Shown here piece by piece: positions 47,195-56,195 of a stretch of DNA of 64,000 nt; positions within the stretch are counted from its first letter, which is position 1; every line of letters starts with the position of its first letter. The notes below the pieces were generated by a model, which saw only the letters and a list, made by a program, of their open reading frames with translations, ran no database searches and was not told where the DNA came from. The stretch is from Rhodoferax sp. U2-2l (lineage in GTDB: Bacteria > Pseudomonadota > Gammaproteobacteria > Burkholderiales > Burkholderiaceae_C). The stretch spans positions 87,130 through 151,129 of the forward strand of contig NZ_JAJCTH010000012.1 of the NCBI RefSeq assembly GCF_020594515.1, in the 5' to 3' direction. Position numbers and translations under genes: made by a program.

Positions 47195-47469
47195 GATGCG
47201 GCCTCCAATTTGCTGTGGATGTCGTTGATTTGTCGCGCAACCACTCGCAACGCGACGCCCAGGCTGTCTTCGTGACACATCCACTCGCTGCGGGCGTCAA
47301 TCCGCTTAATGAGGGTTGCGTCAAATTCAGCATCCACGCCTGCAACATCATTGATATCAGTCAGCACCCGGCGCGCTTCTGCGGCAAAGCCGCACACCTG
47401 AACAATGTGCATCAGGTCTTGCAACTCACCCATGGCGGAAGTGATGGCTTCTTGAGTTTTAGTTTTCAT
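47191..47469 (-). CDS. Hypothetical element protein, 92 residues
   Basis: Mostly helical, starting MKTKTQEAITSAMGELQDLMHIVQVCG and with a C-terminal helix (SLGVALRVVARQINDIHSKLEAAS). No signal or membrane segment. It overlaps paralogue A by 4 bp and follows the 91-residue gene by 3 bp, so it is part of one operon. No function seen. Confidence 0.6.
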   Translation of the reverse strand: MKTKTQEAITSAMGELQDLMHIVQVCGFAAEARRVLTDINDVAGVDAEFDATLIKRIDARSEWMCHEDSLGVALRVVARQINDIHSKLEAAS

Positions 47470-47472
47470 GGC

Positions 47473-47748
47473 TCAGGTCTTTTGGGTGGTGGTTGATTGA
47501 TCAAGATGGTTGCCGCCTTCCATGCTGGCCAGGATGTGGCTTTGTGCCCTGCGCAGCCGGGTCAAGGCTTGCGGGGCGTCACCGCGGGCAATGTGCCAGG
47601 CGGCGGTGGCCAGCGCGTTATGGGCGTGCTGGTGCAGTTCGATGGTCAAGGCGTTGTAGGCGGCGATCGGCATCACGGCGCGCACTGGCGTGCTGTTGGC
47701 GGACTGGTAACGATGCAGGCCGCTGGTGGGGATGGTGGCTTGGTTCAT
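47473..47748 (-). CDS. Hypothetical element protein, 91 residues
   Basis: The first 25 residues are extended, then helical (MPIAAYNALTIELHQHAHNALATAAWHIARGDAPQALTRLRRAQSHI). No recognised domain. ATGA overlap with the preceding gene shows translational coupling. Confidence 0.6.
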   Translation of the reverse strand: MNQATIPTSGLHRYQSANSTPVRAVMPIAAYNALTIELHQHAHNALATAAWHIARGDAPQALTRLRRAQSHILASMEGGNHLDQSTTTQKT

Positions 47749-47963
47749 TGCAGCACCCCGCCCTTGCTGATTTCACGGTGCAGCAGCTCCGCCAGGCGGG
47801 CGGAAAGCCTGCCAACCGGAATGCAGATATCGCCGTAAGCGGTGCTGATCGTGCAGCCACGGCCGGCCAGGTCAGGGATTTGCTTTGCGAGCGCGTAACT
47901 CTCTATGTCTGAAAGCGTGGGGGTGGTTTGGGCTGATTTGCCCGTGGGTGTGGCGTGTGCCAT
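47745..47963 (-). CDS. Hypothetical element protein, 72 residues
   Basis: It starts at ATG 47963 with a CAGGAG site; the longer open frame upstream contains the structured leader. Residues 20-35 are SDIESYALAKQIPDLAG and the end is LAELLHREISKGGV. It is the first gene of the five-gene small-protein run. No family recognised. Confidence 0.6.
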   Translation of the reverse strand: MAHATPTGKSAQTTPTLSDIESYALAKQIPDLAGRGCTISTAYGDICIPVGRLSARLAELLHREISKGGVLQ

Positions 47964-47991
47964 GGTTTCGGCTCCTGTATGAGTCTGAAAA

Positions 47992-48086
47992 CCACCTGCT
48001 GACTTTCGACGGCCAACAGGTGGACGGGATGTTCGAAACACGGATACAGCCGTGCGCCAGACGTTACCGTTCTGGCCATCCCGTCC
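47992..48086 (-). ncRNA. Structured leader RNA candidate (three-way junction plus hairpin)
   Basis: GGACGGGATG (48022-48031) pairs with CATCCCGTCC (48077-48086) over 10 bp. Between them are two hairpins, CACGG/CCGTG (48039-48054) and GCCAGA/TCTGGC (48056-48076). Next to them CCACCTG (47992-47998) pairs with CAGGTGG (48017-48023), sharing two bases with the first stem so the two can compete. It would be the 5' leader of the small-protein operon, 29 nt before the ATG. I do not recognise a known riboswitch. Confidence 0.45.
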
Positions 48087-48109
48087 GAAACTTGAAAATT
48101 CTGGACGTG

Positions 48110-48131
48110 AAAAAACCCCGCTTTCGGTGGG
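48110..48131 (-). terminator. Intrinsic terminator after the tape measure unit
   Basis: In the minus direction, CCCACC-GAAA-GCGGGG forms a short imperfect stem followed by TTTTTT. It would separate the morphogenesis genes from the small-protein operon. Confidence 0.5.
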
Positions 48132-48254
48132 AGTTGCAACCGCTGTATCTATGGTGTTTCGAGCACCGGGGAGAACTCTAGCACAGCGTGGCCGTGCCAG
48201 GTGAGTATTTTTTCATGATGTTTTTGTGGTTGACAGCACCTGTCGGCGGTGTGA

Positions 48255-48656
48255 TCAAAGATTGCGGAATTTTTCAAAGCGGCCACAAAGTTGCAGGCGA
48301 TGGCGCTCGGGTTTTATGGCGAATATCAGCGCCTGGGCCAGTCGCGTGATTTCCGCGTGATCATTGGCATCCAGGGCGGCGTCCACAGCGGCCTTGCGGG
48401 CTGCATGCCCAAAAGGCAAAGGCTGCTCAAAATGCCCAGGCACGTCAACGTCTGCCAGTTGACCAATTTCCTCCAGTGCGCTGGCGCAAAACATTAGGCA
48501 GGCCAGCGCACCGCCATAAACATGGGGCGTAGGCTGGGCGCTGCAGGCGGATATGTCCATGGCTTCAGCCCATGCCGCGTCCAGATCGTGGCCGCCCTCG
48601 ATGGCCGCCCGCATCAGGTCAAAACCCAAGATCAGTTGCAAACGTGGTTCCATCAT
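48255..48656 (-). CDS. Hypothetical phage protein, 133 residues
   Basis: It begins MMEPRLQLILGFDLMRAAIEGGHDLDAAW. The stop of the tape measure gene overlaps its first ATG as TAATG, so translation is coupled; a second ATG is 3 bp downstream. Mostly helical, with a basic C-terminus. It might assist the tape measure protein, inferred only from position. Confidence 0.6.
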   Translation of the reverse strand: MMEPRLQLILGFDLMRAAIEGGHDLDAAWAEAMDISACSAQPTPHVYGGALACLMFCASALEEIGQLADVDVPGHFEQPLPFGHAARKAAVDAALDANDHAEITRLAQALIFAIKPERHRLQLCGRFEKFRNL

Positions 48657-51418
48657 TACGCCCCCAACAGCATCTTAAGGCCGTCTTTGTTGACGCGCGT
48701 CTGGATTTTTTGCAGGATCTGCCACATAAAGGCCTCCAGGTGCGGCTCCAACCCGTCACCGGTGATCTTGATCAGGCCCTCGCCGTTGTTCAGAGCTTGG
48801 GTTTGGGCTTTCATCTGCTCGATCTGGGCCTCGGTCAGCTTTTTTTGCAGCTCAAACGCGGCCTGGCGCATGGAGGTCTCTTTGTCGATGCCGCTCTCAA
48901 TCAGCCGCTGCTGGCTCCAGCTCATGGTGTTGAAATCTTTGGCGTTGCCGTACAAATCGCCCAGCAGGTTGCCTGTGCTGGTGATGGTGTTGCTCAGGCC
49001 TTCGATCAGCGCGGTGGCAATCTTGGCATTGGCCTCGACGTTGGCAATGTCGAGCTTGACCTTGGATTCGATGTATTTGATGCGCTCATTGGAGGCAATC
49101 TCGGTGAGCTTGACCTCGGCCTCTTTGGTGAGCTTGGCCAGGTCGATCATCTCTTTGTTGGTGAGATTGGTTTTCTTGCTCAACGCGTCCATCACATCGG
49201 CGCTGGTTTTGAACACCGTGTTGGCGTTCTCGCTGGCTTTGCTCAGGTCAATCGTTCCCTTGGCCGACTTCACCAGCTGCTGCTCGTAGCCGATGATGGC
49301 GCCGGTGAGCTTGTCATAAATGGGCACCGTCTCCAGGGCATATTTGGACACGTCCTTTTGCGCGGTGGCAAAGCCTTGCGCCGCAATTTCAGATTTCCGG
49401 AACGACTGCTGCGCGGTGTCGCCCGAGGTCTGCGCGGCTATCTCAGTTTTTCTGAACGCCTGCTGTGCCGTGTCTGCCGCTGCGGCTGTGTTTTGCAGCG
49501 CGATCTCAGACTTTCTGAAGTCTGCCTGGGCGCTGCTGGCGGCGTTTCCAAGCTCGTTCACACCATCGGCCGCCTTGGCGCTGGCGGTGCCCATGCCCTG
49601 CGCGGCCTCGTCGGCATGGGTTAGGTTGTAGATCCACGTGCCCAGGGTGTTTTCGCTGCCGGTGATCTTGGTGATCAGGGCAGTGATTCCTTCATTGATC
49701 CACCCTCCTGCCTCAAAACCAATCCAGCCCGCAGCCGCCGCACCAGCGCTTCCCTTGGCCAGCAAACTCAGGCCTGATGCCACGACAGGCAACAAAGTAG
49801 ACAGCCCAGTCAGCTCCTTCACCAGCCCAAGCCCGCTCTTGACCGCCAAAATGCCAATCAGCAAGTCAAACAGTGGCAGGGCGATGTTGAGCTGTGTCAC
49901 CAGCCCGCCCAAATTGCCAGCGATTTCCAAAAATTCCATATCGGCGTCTTTGGCACTTTTCCCAACCGCCACCAGCGCATTGAACAGCGGCTCGAACGCC
50001 TCGATCGTGCCCGCCACGTATTTGCTCAAGCCAAGGAACGCCGCGCCCACGGTTTCAATGGCGGTTTTGAGGCCCTCCACCGTACCCAGGTCCAGCCCGC
50101 CGAATAAGGACTTGACGGCCTCAACCACCGCATCCACACCACCGATGAACCCGCTGAAATTGGCACTGGCCAGCGCCGCTGGCAGGTTTTTGGCGACTTG
50201 CTCCATGGCTGCCTGCAGCGCCTTCATTTGCGTCTCAACGTAGCTCACCAGGTCTTTGATGCCGCCGTTTTTGACACTGTCACCCAAGACGTTGAAAATC
50301 TCGGCAATGGCGTCGGCAATGCCACCAGCCTCGTCCAGCAGCGGCGTACCAATGTCGATGAACATGTTGGTCAGCGCCACACCCATGCGCTTGACCTGTA
50401 TCTCGGTGGACGCCAGCCTGATTTCCACTTCTTTGGCTGCGCTGCCGAGGTACTGAAAACCTTTTCCGCTGATTTCCAACGTCTTGTTAACGCCGTCCAT
50501 TACGGCAATGAACTTTGCCGACTGATCCAAGCCCGCTAACTGACTGGCGTAATACGTTTTTTGTGCGTCGGTCAGTGGTCCCCATGCTTTGGCCACGTCA
50601 AAGTAAATATCGCGGGAGCTGCGCAGTTCACCGTTGACATTGAACTGTGTAACGCCCAGCTCGGCCAGCGCAGTACGCACGGGTTTCGAGTCATCTTGCA
50701 GCCGCAACAACACGGTGCGCATGGCGTTTGCCACTTCAGCACCGCTGCGAAACACTTCAATGCCAGGCGTCAAGATACCGGCTGTTTCCTCCAGGCTCAA
50801 ACCAGCCGCTTTGGCCACTGGCGACAGCCTGGCAAACCCCTCGCCCAACTCGTTCACGTCCGTGGCGTAGCGGTTGGACACTTCGTTGAGCAAATCAACG
50901 ATGCGGGTGCCTTCAGACGCCTCCAGGTTGAAACCCTTGAGTGACGCCACCAGCAACTCGGATGCACGGGTCGCCTCGACATCGCCCGCAATCTTCAGGT
51001 CAAGCGCATTGCGGGTCAACGTCAGGGCCTCGGTGGCCGTGAACCCCGCTTGCTTGAAGTTGGAGACGGACTGCAGCACCTCGGTAGACGACACGCCGAA
51101 CTGCATTGCCATGTCGCGGGCCGCGTCGCCATACTGCTCAATCGGGCCATCTGTCTCACTCAAGACCTTTTGCAGATCGAGCATTGCGCCTTCGAATTTG
51201 CTGGCCTCGTTGACCGCAAAGACGGTGATGGCCACACCAGCCGCCAGCAGCCCTGCCTCCAGTTTTGTAGCGCCCAGCGTGAAGTCTGCCACCGGCTGGG
51301 TGATGTCTTTGACCGAACCGCTGAACTTTCGGGCGTTGTCCAGCGCCGCCAGCGTGGCCGCGCCGGTTTTGTCCACGCCGTTGAAAATCAGATCGATGGT
51401 TTTTTGTGCGTCCGCCAT
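48656..51418 (-). CDS. Phage tail tape measure protein (TP901 type)
   Basis: 920 residues. The N-terminal TP901 core is ASKFEGAMLDLQKVL followed by FGVSSTEVLQSVSNFKQAGFTATEALTLTRNAL and FARLSPVAKAAGLSLEETAGIL. A hydrophobic middle is followed by coiled-coil stretches. Around residues 629-680 a RKSEIAxQ-type unit is repeated three times (ADFRKSEIALQ, AFRKTEIAAQ, SFRKSEIAAQ). In complete phages it sets tail length. Here no tail tube, chaperone or baseplate gene is next to it. It starts 3 bp after the S49 gene. Confidence 0.9.
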   Translation of the reverse strand: MADAQKTIDLIFNGVDKTGAATLAALDNARKFSGSVKDITQPVADFTLGATKLEAGLLAAGVAITVFAVNEASKFEGAMLDLQKVLSETDGPIEQYGDAARDMAMQFGVSSTEVLQSVSNFKQAGFTATEALTLTRNALDLKIAGDVEATRASELLVASLKGFNLEASEGTRIVDLLNEVSNRYATDVNELGEGFARLSPVAKAAGLSLEETAGILTPGIEVFRSGAEVANAMRTVLLRLQDDSKPVRTALAELGVTQFNVNGELRSSRDIYFDVAKAWGPLTDAQKTYYASQLAGLDQSAKFIAVMDGVNKTLEISGKGFQYLGSAAKEVEIRLASTEIQVKRMGVALTNMFIDIGTPLLDEAGGIADAIAEIFNVLGDSVKNGGIKDLVSYVETQMKALQAAMEQVAKNLPAALASANFSGFIGGVDAVVEAVKSLFGGLDLGTVEGLKTAIETVGAAFLGLSKYVAGTIEAFEPLFNALVAVGKSAKDADMEFLEIAGNLGGLVTQLNIALPLFDLLIGILAVKSGLGLVKELTGLSTLLPVVASGLSLLAKGSAGAAAAGWIGFEAGGWINEGITALITKITGSENTLGTWIYNLTHADEAAQGMGTASAKAADGVNELGNAASSAQADFRKSEIALQNTAAAADTAQQAFRKTEIAAQTSGDTAQQSFRKSEIAAQGFATAQKDVSKYALETVPIYDKLTGAIIGYEQQLVKSAKGTIDLSKASENANTVFKTSADVMDALSKKTNLTNKEMIDLAKLTKEAEVKLTEIASNERIKYIESKVKLDIANVEANAKIATALIEGLSNTITSTGNLLGDLYGNAKDFNTMSWSQQRLIESGIDKETSMRQAAFELQKKLTEAQIEQMKAQTQALNNGEGLIKITGDGLEPHLEAFMWQILQKIQTRVNKDGLKMLLGA

Positions 51419-51421
51419 GGC

Positions 51422-52405
51422 TTAAGCCTCCGCCTGAACCAGCTTCACTGCGGCCACGTAATCGGTGCCAGGGTGTGCTGCCACATATTTCTTAGCAGCA
51501 GCATCCAGCTCGCGCCTGGTCATGGGCTCAGGGGCTTTGATGGCTAGTGAGCTTTTGCCGGTCTTGCGGTCCGTGTTAAGCCGTGCCACCAGGGCGTCAA
51601 GGGCGATCTCGCCATCGACCAGGCCCGCGTCAATTGCCTGCTGGCCAATGAAGACACGCCCATCGGCCATGCGTTGCAGCACGCTTTGGCTGGTAACGCC
51701 CCGGTTTTTTGCCACATCGTCAACGAACAGCGAGTAGGTGTAATCGATGCTGTCCTGAAGGGTCTGGCGACCTTCTTTGGTCAACGGCGCGTAGCCACTG
51801 GCAATGCGCTTGTATTTGCCCGCTGCAATTTCGGTAGTCTTGACACCGGCTTTTTCTTCCGCGCCGCTGACATCCGTGTGGCTGGTGACCACCCCAATGC
51901 TGCCGACCAACGTGGTGCCATCACTCACAAAAACCGCTTGGGCTGCACTGCCGATCCAGTACGCTGCAGAGCACATGGTGCCACTGGCCAAAGCCACAAT
52001 GGGCTTGCCCGACTCACGCGCCTTGTAGACCGCATTGGCCAGCACCACCGTGCCGTCGACGGTGCCGCCAGGGCTGTCAATTGCCAGGATGATGCTGTGC
52101 ACGTCCGGGTCAGCCAAAGCGGTCTGCAGCGCCTTATCTGCCAGCTGCGTGCTGGTGCCGCCACTGACCTGCACCAGCAGATTCATCCGTTTGGCCAGGA
52201 CGCCCTCAAGAGGCAGGATGGCCACACCATCGGTGATCGAATAGGTTTGCGGCACATTGTTCAGTGGCTTGCCAGTGCGCTTTTCAATAGCCTCCAGATC
52301 GATGGCAGCACCACCCATCCGGGCGCTGTAGATGGCGTTGATTTCAACCAGCCGCGAGGGCTCAATGGCCCAGGGGGATTGGAGTATGGAGATGATGTTT
52401 TTCAT
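51422..52405 (-). CDS. S49-family serine peptidase (head maturation protease-like)
   Basis: 327 residues. IILAIDSPGGTVDG (about 105-118), then ASGTMCSAAYWIGSAA with candidate catalytic Ser146 and ASTEIAAGKYKRIASG-like IAAGKYKRIASG with candidate Lys197, the Ser-Lys dyad of SppA/lambda-C proteases. The last 40 residues are Ala/Lys-rich and could act like a scaffold tail (inference). In phages this enzyme processes the prohead. No capsid gene is seen next to it. Confidence 0.88.
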   Translation of the reverse strand: MKNIISILQSPWAIEPSRLVEINAIYSARMGGAAIDLEAIEKRTGKPLNNVPQTYSITDGVAILPLEGVLAKRMNLLVQVSGGTSTQLADKALQTALADPDVHSIILAIDSPGGTVDGTVVLANAVYKARESGKPIVALASGTMCSAAYWIGSAAQAVFVSDGTTLVGSIGVVTSHTDVSGAEEKAGVKTTEIAAGKYKRIASGYAPLTKEGRQTLQDSIDYTYSLFVDDVAKNRGVTSQSVLQRMADGRVFIGQQAIDAGLVDGEIALDALVARLNTDRKTGKSSLAIKAPEPMTRRELDAAAKKYVAAHPGTDYVAAVKLVQAEA

Positions 52406-52416
52406 GGTGTATCCGG

Positions 52417-52743
52417 TTATTTAAATTGAACTTTCAGATCACCGGAAAAATTGACTCCGGATTTCTGTGCAGCCGCACGATAGGCCTCAACGGCACGAAA
52501 AGCACCGGATAACCTGTAACCGCAATATTCCGAATGGGTTATCTCAGTGGATGTGGTGCCGACCAAGTTGTCGTCTTCATCTCTGTCGTGTTTGGCACGC
52601 TTCTTTTCTATTTTTCCGTGACCATTGGCCAGACCATCAAGCCAACTACGCAAGGTAGTCAGATCGATACTTTGATTGCCGGCAAATCCTTCAGATATCA
52701 AGAGGGTGCCTTCGTTGAAGGCCTCTTTCTGGAGTTCATTCAT
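52417..52743 (-). CDS. Hypothetical element protein, 108 residues
   Basis: It starts MNELQKEAFNEGTLLISEGFAG and has a charged middle (KIEKKRAKHDRDEDDNLVG) and a helical C-terminus. No recognised domain. It lies between a coiled-coil gene and the protease and shares their strand. Confidence 0.6.
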   Translation of the reverse strand: MNELQKEAFNEGTLLISEGFAGNQSIDLTTLRSWLDGLANGHGKIEKKRAKHDRDEDDNLVGTTSTEITHSEYCGYRLSGAFRAVEAYRAAAQKSGVNFSGDLKVQFK

Positions 52744-52777
52744 ATCGTCGATCTTTCAATCAGTGTTGATTTATGAG

Positions 52778-53485
52778 TTAGTTTTTGATGGCCGCCATGG
52801 CCTTTGAAAACAGGCCGCTGGCTTTGGAATCCGCTTCCATCTGGGCTCTGATCTCTGCCCTTTTCAATGCTTCAGCACTGCTGTTGACAAACAGTGGTTG
52901 GCCGATTCCAGTGGGTTCGTGGGGTCTGGTTTCAAGAACGAACGCGCAGCTGGTCGGACCAATCCCGGTAAGCATCACTGGGTCTTTAGGAACAAAGCGA
53001 GCGGAAAGTTTCCGATCGAGAAGTAGCTTTGTGCAGGCGGCAATGCGCAGCCATTGTTCTTGAACACCGTGCGCCAGGCGCAGATATTCCGTATCCGCAG
53101 CTTCAATTTCATGGGTCAGGTAGGCGCCCTCAGCCGCTGTCAGAACTGATTTGGCCGCCTCGATGGCAGCGTTGGCAGCTTGCAGTTTGCTCTGCAGGCC
53201 ATTGACAACCGCTTGAGAATGCTGGTGTGCCGCAACGGCCTTTTCGTGGTCCTGCTGGGCTACTTTGAATGCCTTGGTGGCTTCAGCCAGGCCAGCATCA
53301 TTGGAAAGCCCGATGGCCATATCTGCCGCTGCAGATTCATAGGCTGACCGTGCGACATCCAAGCGGGTGGAATCCACATCAGGCAAGGATTGACTGGCGA
53401 TCACGCTCAGTATCTTTTGCTGTGATTCGACCGCACCAGCGTATTTCAGGTGGGCGGCTTGAAGGGTTTTGAGGGAGGGGTTCAT
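52778..53485 (-). CDS. Coiled-coil element protein, 235 residues
   Basis: Residues 40-130 are Ala/Gln/Lys-rich heptads (AEATKAFKVAQQDHEKAVAAHQHSQ and QSKLQAANAAIEAAKSVL), predicted coiled coil. The C-terminal half carries FVPKDPVMLTGIGPTSCAFVLETRPHEP. It has no known family. Position before the protease would fit a scaffold-like or decoration-like factor, but no homology is claimed. Confidence 0.6.
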   Translation of the reverse strand: MNPSLKTLQAAHLKYAGAVESQQKILSVIASQSLPDVDSTRLDVARSAYESAAADMAIGLSNDAGLAEATKAFKVAQQDHEKAVAAHQHSQAVVNGLQSKLQAANAAIEAAKSVLTAAEGAYLTHEIEAADTEYLRLAHGVQEQWLRIAACTKLLLDRKLSARFVPKDPVMLTGIGPTSCAFVLETRPHEPTGIGQPLFVNSSAEALKRAEIRAQMEADSKASGLFSKAMAAIKN

Positions 53486-53540
53486 CCTGTTTTACTTTCG
53501 TGGGTTGGTTTTGAGTGTGTGAACTGGGGTCTGGATACCT

Positions 53541-53804
53541 TCAGGCATTTACCCGGCTTTCGAGCCAAGCCAGGACTTCTGACCGTTTCCAGCCAACAGC
53601 CCTGCGGCCGATTTGTATTTTTTTCGGAAAGTCTGGCAGTGCATAAATTGTTGATCTGCCCAATCCTGTCAACTCGGAAACCAAGGGTTGCCGGATCAAT
53701 TGGTCGGGCTGATTTGTGGTGTGCGATTGAGACCCTGCCGGTGCTGGTATGTGGTTGCGTACCGGGCTATCGCAGGGCTTGCAAGGTGGTTGGTTTTGAT
53801 GCAT
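53541..53804 (-). CDS. AlpA-like phage regulator
   Basis: 87 residues. The C-terminal half, ELTGLGRSTIYALPDFPKKIQIGRRAVGWKRSEVLAWLES, matches the AlpA/Vis helix-turn-helix family. P4-like satellites use AlpA-like proteins (Vis) to control excision and transcription. The first 35 residues are Pro-rich and unusual. Upstream, three TGTCTCA-type sites may be operators. Confidence 0.75.
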   Translation of the reverse strand: MHQNQPPCKPCDSPVRNHIPAPAGSQSHTTNQPDQLIRQPLVSELTGLGRSTIYALPDFPKKIQIGRRAVGWKRSEVLAWLESRVNA

Positions 53805-53835
53805 AAAAGACCTATAAGAGTTAAGGCGCTCTTAC

Positions 53836-53876
53836 TGTCTCAAAAATGCTTTGTCTCAAATAGGGCAAAGTGAGAC
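53836..53876. promoter_or_regulatory. Repeated TGTCTCAAA / GTGAGAC sites upstream of the AlpA-like gene
   Basis: TGTCTCAAA occurs at 53836-53844 and 53852-53860, 16 bp apart, and GTGAGAC (a partial inverted copy) lies at 53870-53876. They sit in the 103-bp gap between the Mor-like and AlpA-like genes, where an operator is expected. Confidence 0.45.
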
Positions 53877-53907
53877 GACTTGAAGAAGTTTCGGGGCACT
53901 GCGCGCA

Positions 53908-54228
53908 TCAACTAAAACGGCCGCCGCCGTCTTTCATCAGGCGGTAGATGGTGGCTCGACTGACTTGGTGTTTAGCCACGATCTCGCGGTTGTCCATGCT
54001 GCTGAGACCGTCCTGGTAAACGGCGGCGCGCTTTTCAGGCGTCAGCCGCTGGCCTCCCTTGGGGAAATACAACCGCCGGCCACCACACTCGGTCTGAAGT
54101 TGACGCTTGATCTGATCGGCTTCGTGGCTGGTGATGTCAGGCCTCAGCGTCCGTACCACCCGCAACACGATGCTGATCACGTCGGGATCGGGGTCTAGGT
54201 TTTGGGGCCTGGCCATCGTGTTGGTCAT
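53908..54228 (-). CDS. Mor-like transcription regulator
   Basis: 106 residues. ECGGRRLYFPKG is followed by the helix-turn-helix MDNREIVAKHQVSRATIYRLMKDGG, the pattern of the Mu Mor/C activator family. The ATG is 2 bp after the TerL stop codon. It may activate or repress the adjoining late genes. Placing this regulator between TerL and the structural genes is unusual. Confidence 0.7.
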   Translation of the reverse strand: MTNTMARPQNLDPDPDVISIVLRVVRTLRPDITSHEADQIKRQLQTECGGRRLYFPKGGQRLTPEKRAAVYQDGLSSMDNREIVAKHQVSRATIYRLMKDGGGRFS

Positions 54229-54230
54229 GC

Positions 54231-56195
54231 TCAGCTGAACCTGCGCAGCCCCGCAAGGGTGACCCGACCATGGTTGATGTGGGGCGGTGCTGCCTGTTCG
54301 GCTACTGGCGTGTAATCGGGCTTAGCCAGATCGTCTGACACGGCGATGGTGGTGACTGGTGCCGATGCCGCCTCGTTGACAAACAGGCTGATCTGATCGG
54401 GATTGAGTGCAGCGGCCATCTTGTCCCAGTGCGCATCGGTGAGTTTGTGCAGCCCGGCATACTGGGCAGCGGCGCAGTTGTAGACCATCAGGTCCAAAGC
54501 TTCATTGCGGTCGGCCTGTTTCTTGTCCCAGCGGCTCAGGCGGTGGCCATGTTTCCATACCGTGACGCGGTATTCAGATGTGATCTGGCGAAAAAAGTCT
54601 TCCGACAGATCCTGGCTGAAGTGGATCTGGCCCGGGCCACTTTTGACGCGCCAGCGGTTGGCCAGGTAGTCCTTGGCGGTGTCGGTGCCAACAAACCAGA
54701 GCTGCGCACCATGCCGCTCATTGCGACCATTCGCGCGCACTTCGACCGTGCTGGGTTTGCTGCTCAGAATGGGGCGCCCAGGGCGGCTGGCACCCTTGAT
54801 GCTGAAAATATGCCGGTGGCGCTTGGTGCGGGTGTAGCTGTAGACCTCTTGGGTGGCGTTGCCGCCTGAGTCGACAAACGCCGCCGCGATCGGTAAGGTC
54901 TGGCCAAAGGCATGCGGGTAACGTGTTTGCAGCAGGGCGTCCAGTCGCGCCCAGGTTTGCGGGTCGGACGGGTCACCGCGCACGATCTGGTAATCGATGA
55001 CCCAGGCCTCAAGCCAACGGCCCCAGCCCACCACCAGCAGCTCCAGGCGGTCAGCTTGGGTGTCGACAGCAGCGGTCAGCCGCATCACACCCGCTGGTGC
55101 TGTACCCAGTTTGTAGGGTTCGGCACGCGCCATCAGTTCGTCGGCTTTGGTTTGCTCTTTCTGGCGCTCCCAGCTTCGCGCCAGGCGGGTGTTGTAGAAG
55201 GCGATCATGGCCTCCTCGGAACCTTCGTCCAGTTTGTCCTTGGCTTTTTTGTATTCGCGCAGCAGCGCCACCCAGGGCAGCCAACCGTAAGGCAGGAACA
55301 TGCCGCTGATCTGGAATGATTCGGTCTCACCATCGCCACCCACACCGTCAGACCAGGCACCACGGGCAAACATGCGCGGCTTGTCGCTCTCGGTGTGGAT
55401 GCCGCCACAGTGCATGCACGGGTACAGCGCGCCCTGGCCATCGTCGGTGGCGATCAGGCGCTCAAATTCCAGCGGCTGCAGCTCACCACAATGCAGGCAT
55501 TCCGCCAGCGCCTGCCGCTGGGTGCCGCGCAGGTAGAGGCGTTCCACAATGGATTCATCCCGGATGGTGGGGCTGCTGGGGAAGTAGCTTTTGCGGTTGC
55601 GCTCAAACGTGGTTTGCCGGGCTTCCGCCAGAGCCACCGGGTCGCCTTCGCCGTTGACGTTGAGTTCAGCCCGGTCTACCTCGTCAAACAGCACGCGCCT
55701 GGCGGGAACCTCGGACAGGTTGGCAGCGGCCCCGGCGGTGACGATGAACAGGGCGCCGCCAATGTATTCCTTGGTGTCCAACGTATTCACACTGTCGCGG
55801 CTGCGCGGAGTCGCCACCCGCTCAGCCACTTCGGGCACAGCGGCGATGTTTTTGGCGATGCGCGTGCTGGCACGTTTGGCCAGTTTGCCGGTGGGCAGGA
55901 TCCAAAGGAAGTTGGCCGGGCTTTGGTGGATGCTGGCCATGAGCCAATTCAGGCCGGTTTGCGTTTTGAGCATCTGGCTGGCCCCCATCAAGACAACGCG
56001 CTTGCACGGGTGGTGGTCGGAGAGGGCCTGCATCACCATGCGGGCATGCGGGGTGCGGCTGGTGCGGAATTTGCCGTATTCGTTCGCGCCGGAATCCTTG
56101 GGAATCACCTGGTAGGTGTCCGCCCACACATCGACCGGCAGGTCCGGGTCCGGCGCCAAGCTGGCAGCCAGCGCGCTCAGTGGGTAGTCGGTCAT
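54231..56195 (-). CDS. Terminase large subunit, GpA family
   Basis: 654 residues. The ATPase P-loop region is LMGASQMLKTQTGLNW (71-84), Walker B is VLFDEVDRAE (168-177), a CxxC...CxxC zinc-like pair lies in ECLHCGELQP and YPCMHCGGIH (near 240-260), and the nuclease Asp is in FVDSGGNATQEV (near 435). It is the packaging motor and nuclease. The start overlaps the small subunit stop by 4 bp. Confidence 0.95.
   Translation of the reverse strand: MTDYPLSALAASLAPDPDLPVDVWADTYQVIPKDSGANEYGKFRTSRTPHARMVMQALSDHHPCKRVVLMGASQMLKTQTGLNWLMASIHQSPANFLWILPTGKLAKRASTRIAKNIAAVPEVAERVATPRSRDSVNTLDTKEYIGGALFIVTAGAAANLSEVPARRVLFDEVDRAELNVNGEGDPVALAEARQTTFERNRKSYFPSSPTIRDESIVERLYLRGTQRQALAECLHCGELQPLEFERLIATDDGQGALYPCMHCGGIHTESDKPRMFARGAWSDGVGGDGETESFQISGMFLPYGWLPWVALLREYKKAKDKLDEGSEEAMIAFYNTRLARSWERQKEQTKADELMARAEPYKLGTAPAGVMRLTAAVDTQADRLELLVVGWGRWLEAWVIDYQIVRGDPSDPQTWARLDALLQTRYPHAFGQTLPIAAAFVDSGGNATQEVYSYTRTKRHRHIFSIKGASRPGRPILSSKPSTVEVRANGRNERHGAQLWFVGTDTAKDYLANRWRVKSGPGQIHFSQDLSEDFFRQITSEYRVTVWKHGHRLSRWDKKQADRNEALDLMVYNCAAAQYAGLHKLTDAHWDKMAAALNPDQISLFVNEAASAPVTTIAVSDDLAKPDYTPVAEQAAPPHINHGRVTLAGLRRFS

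Noticed and set aside
47992..48086. A tRNA gene in the folded region
   Set aside because: The stem lengths (10, 5, 6 bp) and loops do not match tRNA; no anticodon arm or TPsiC signature.
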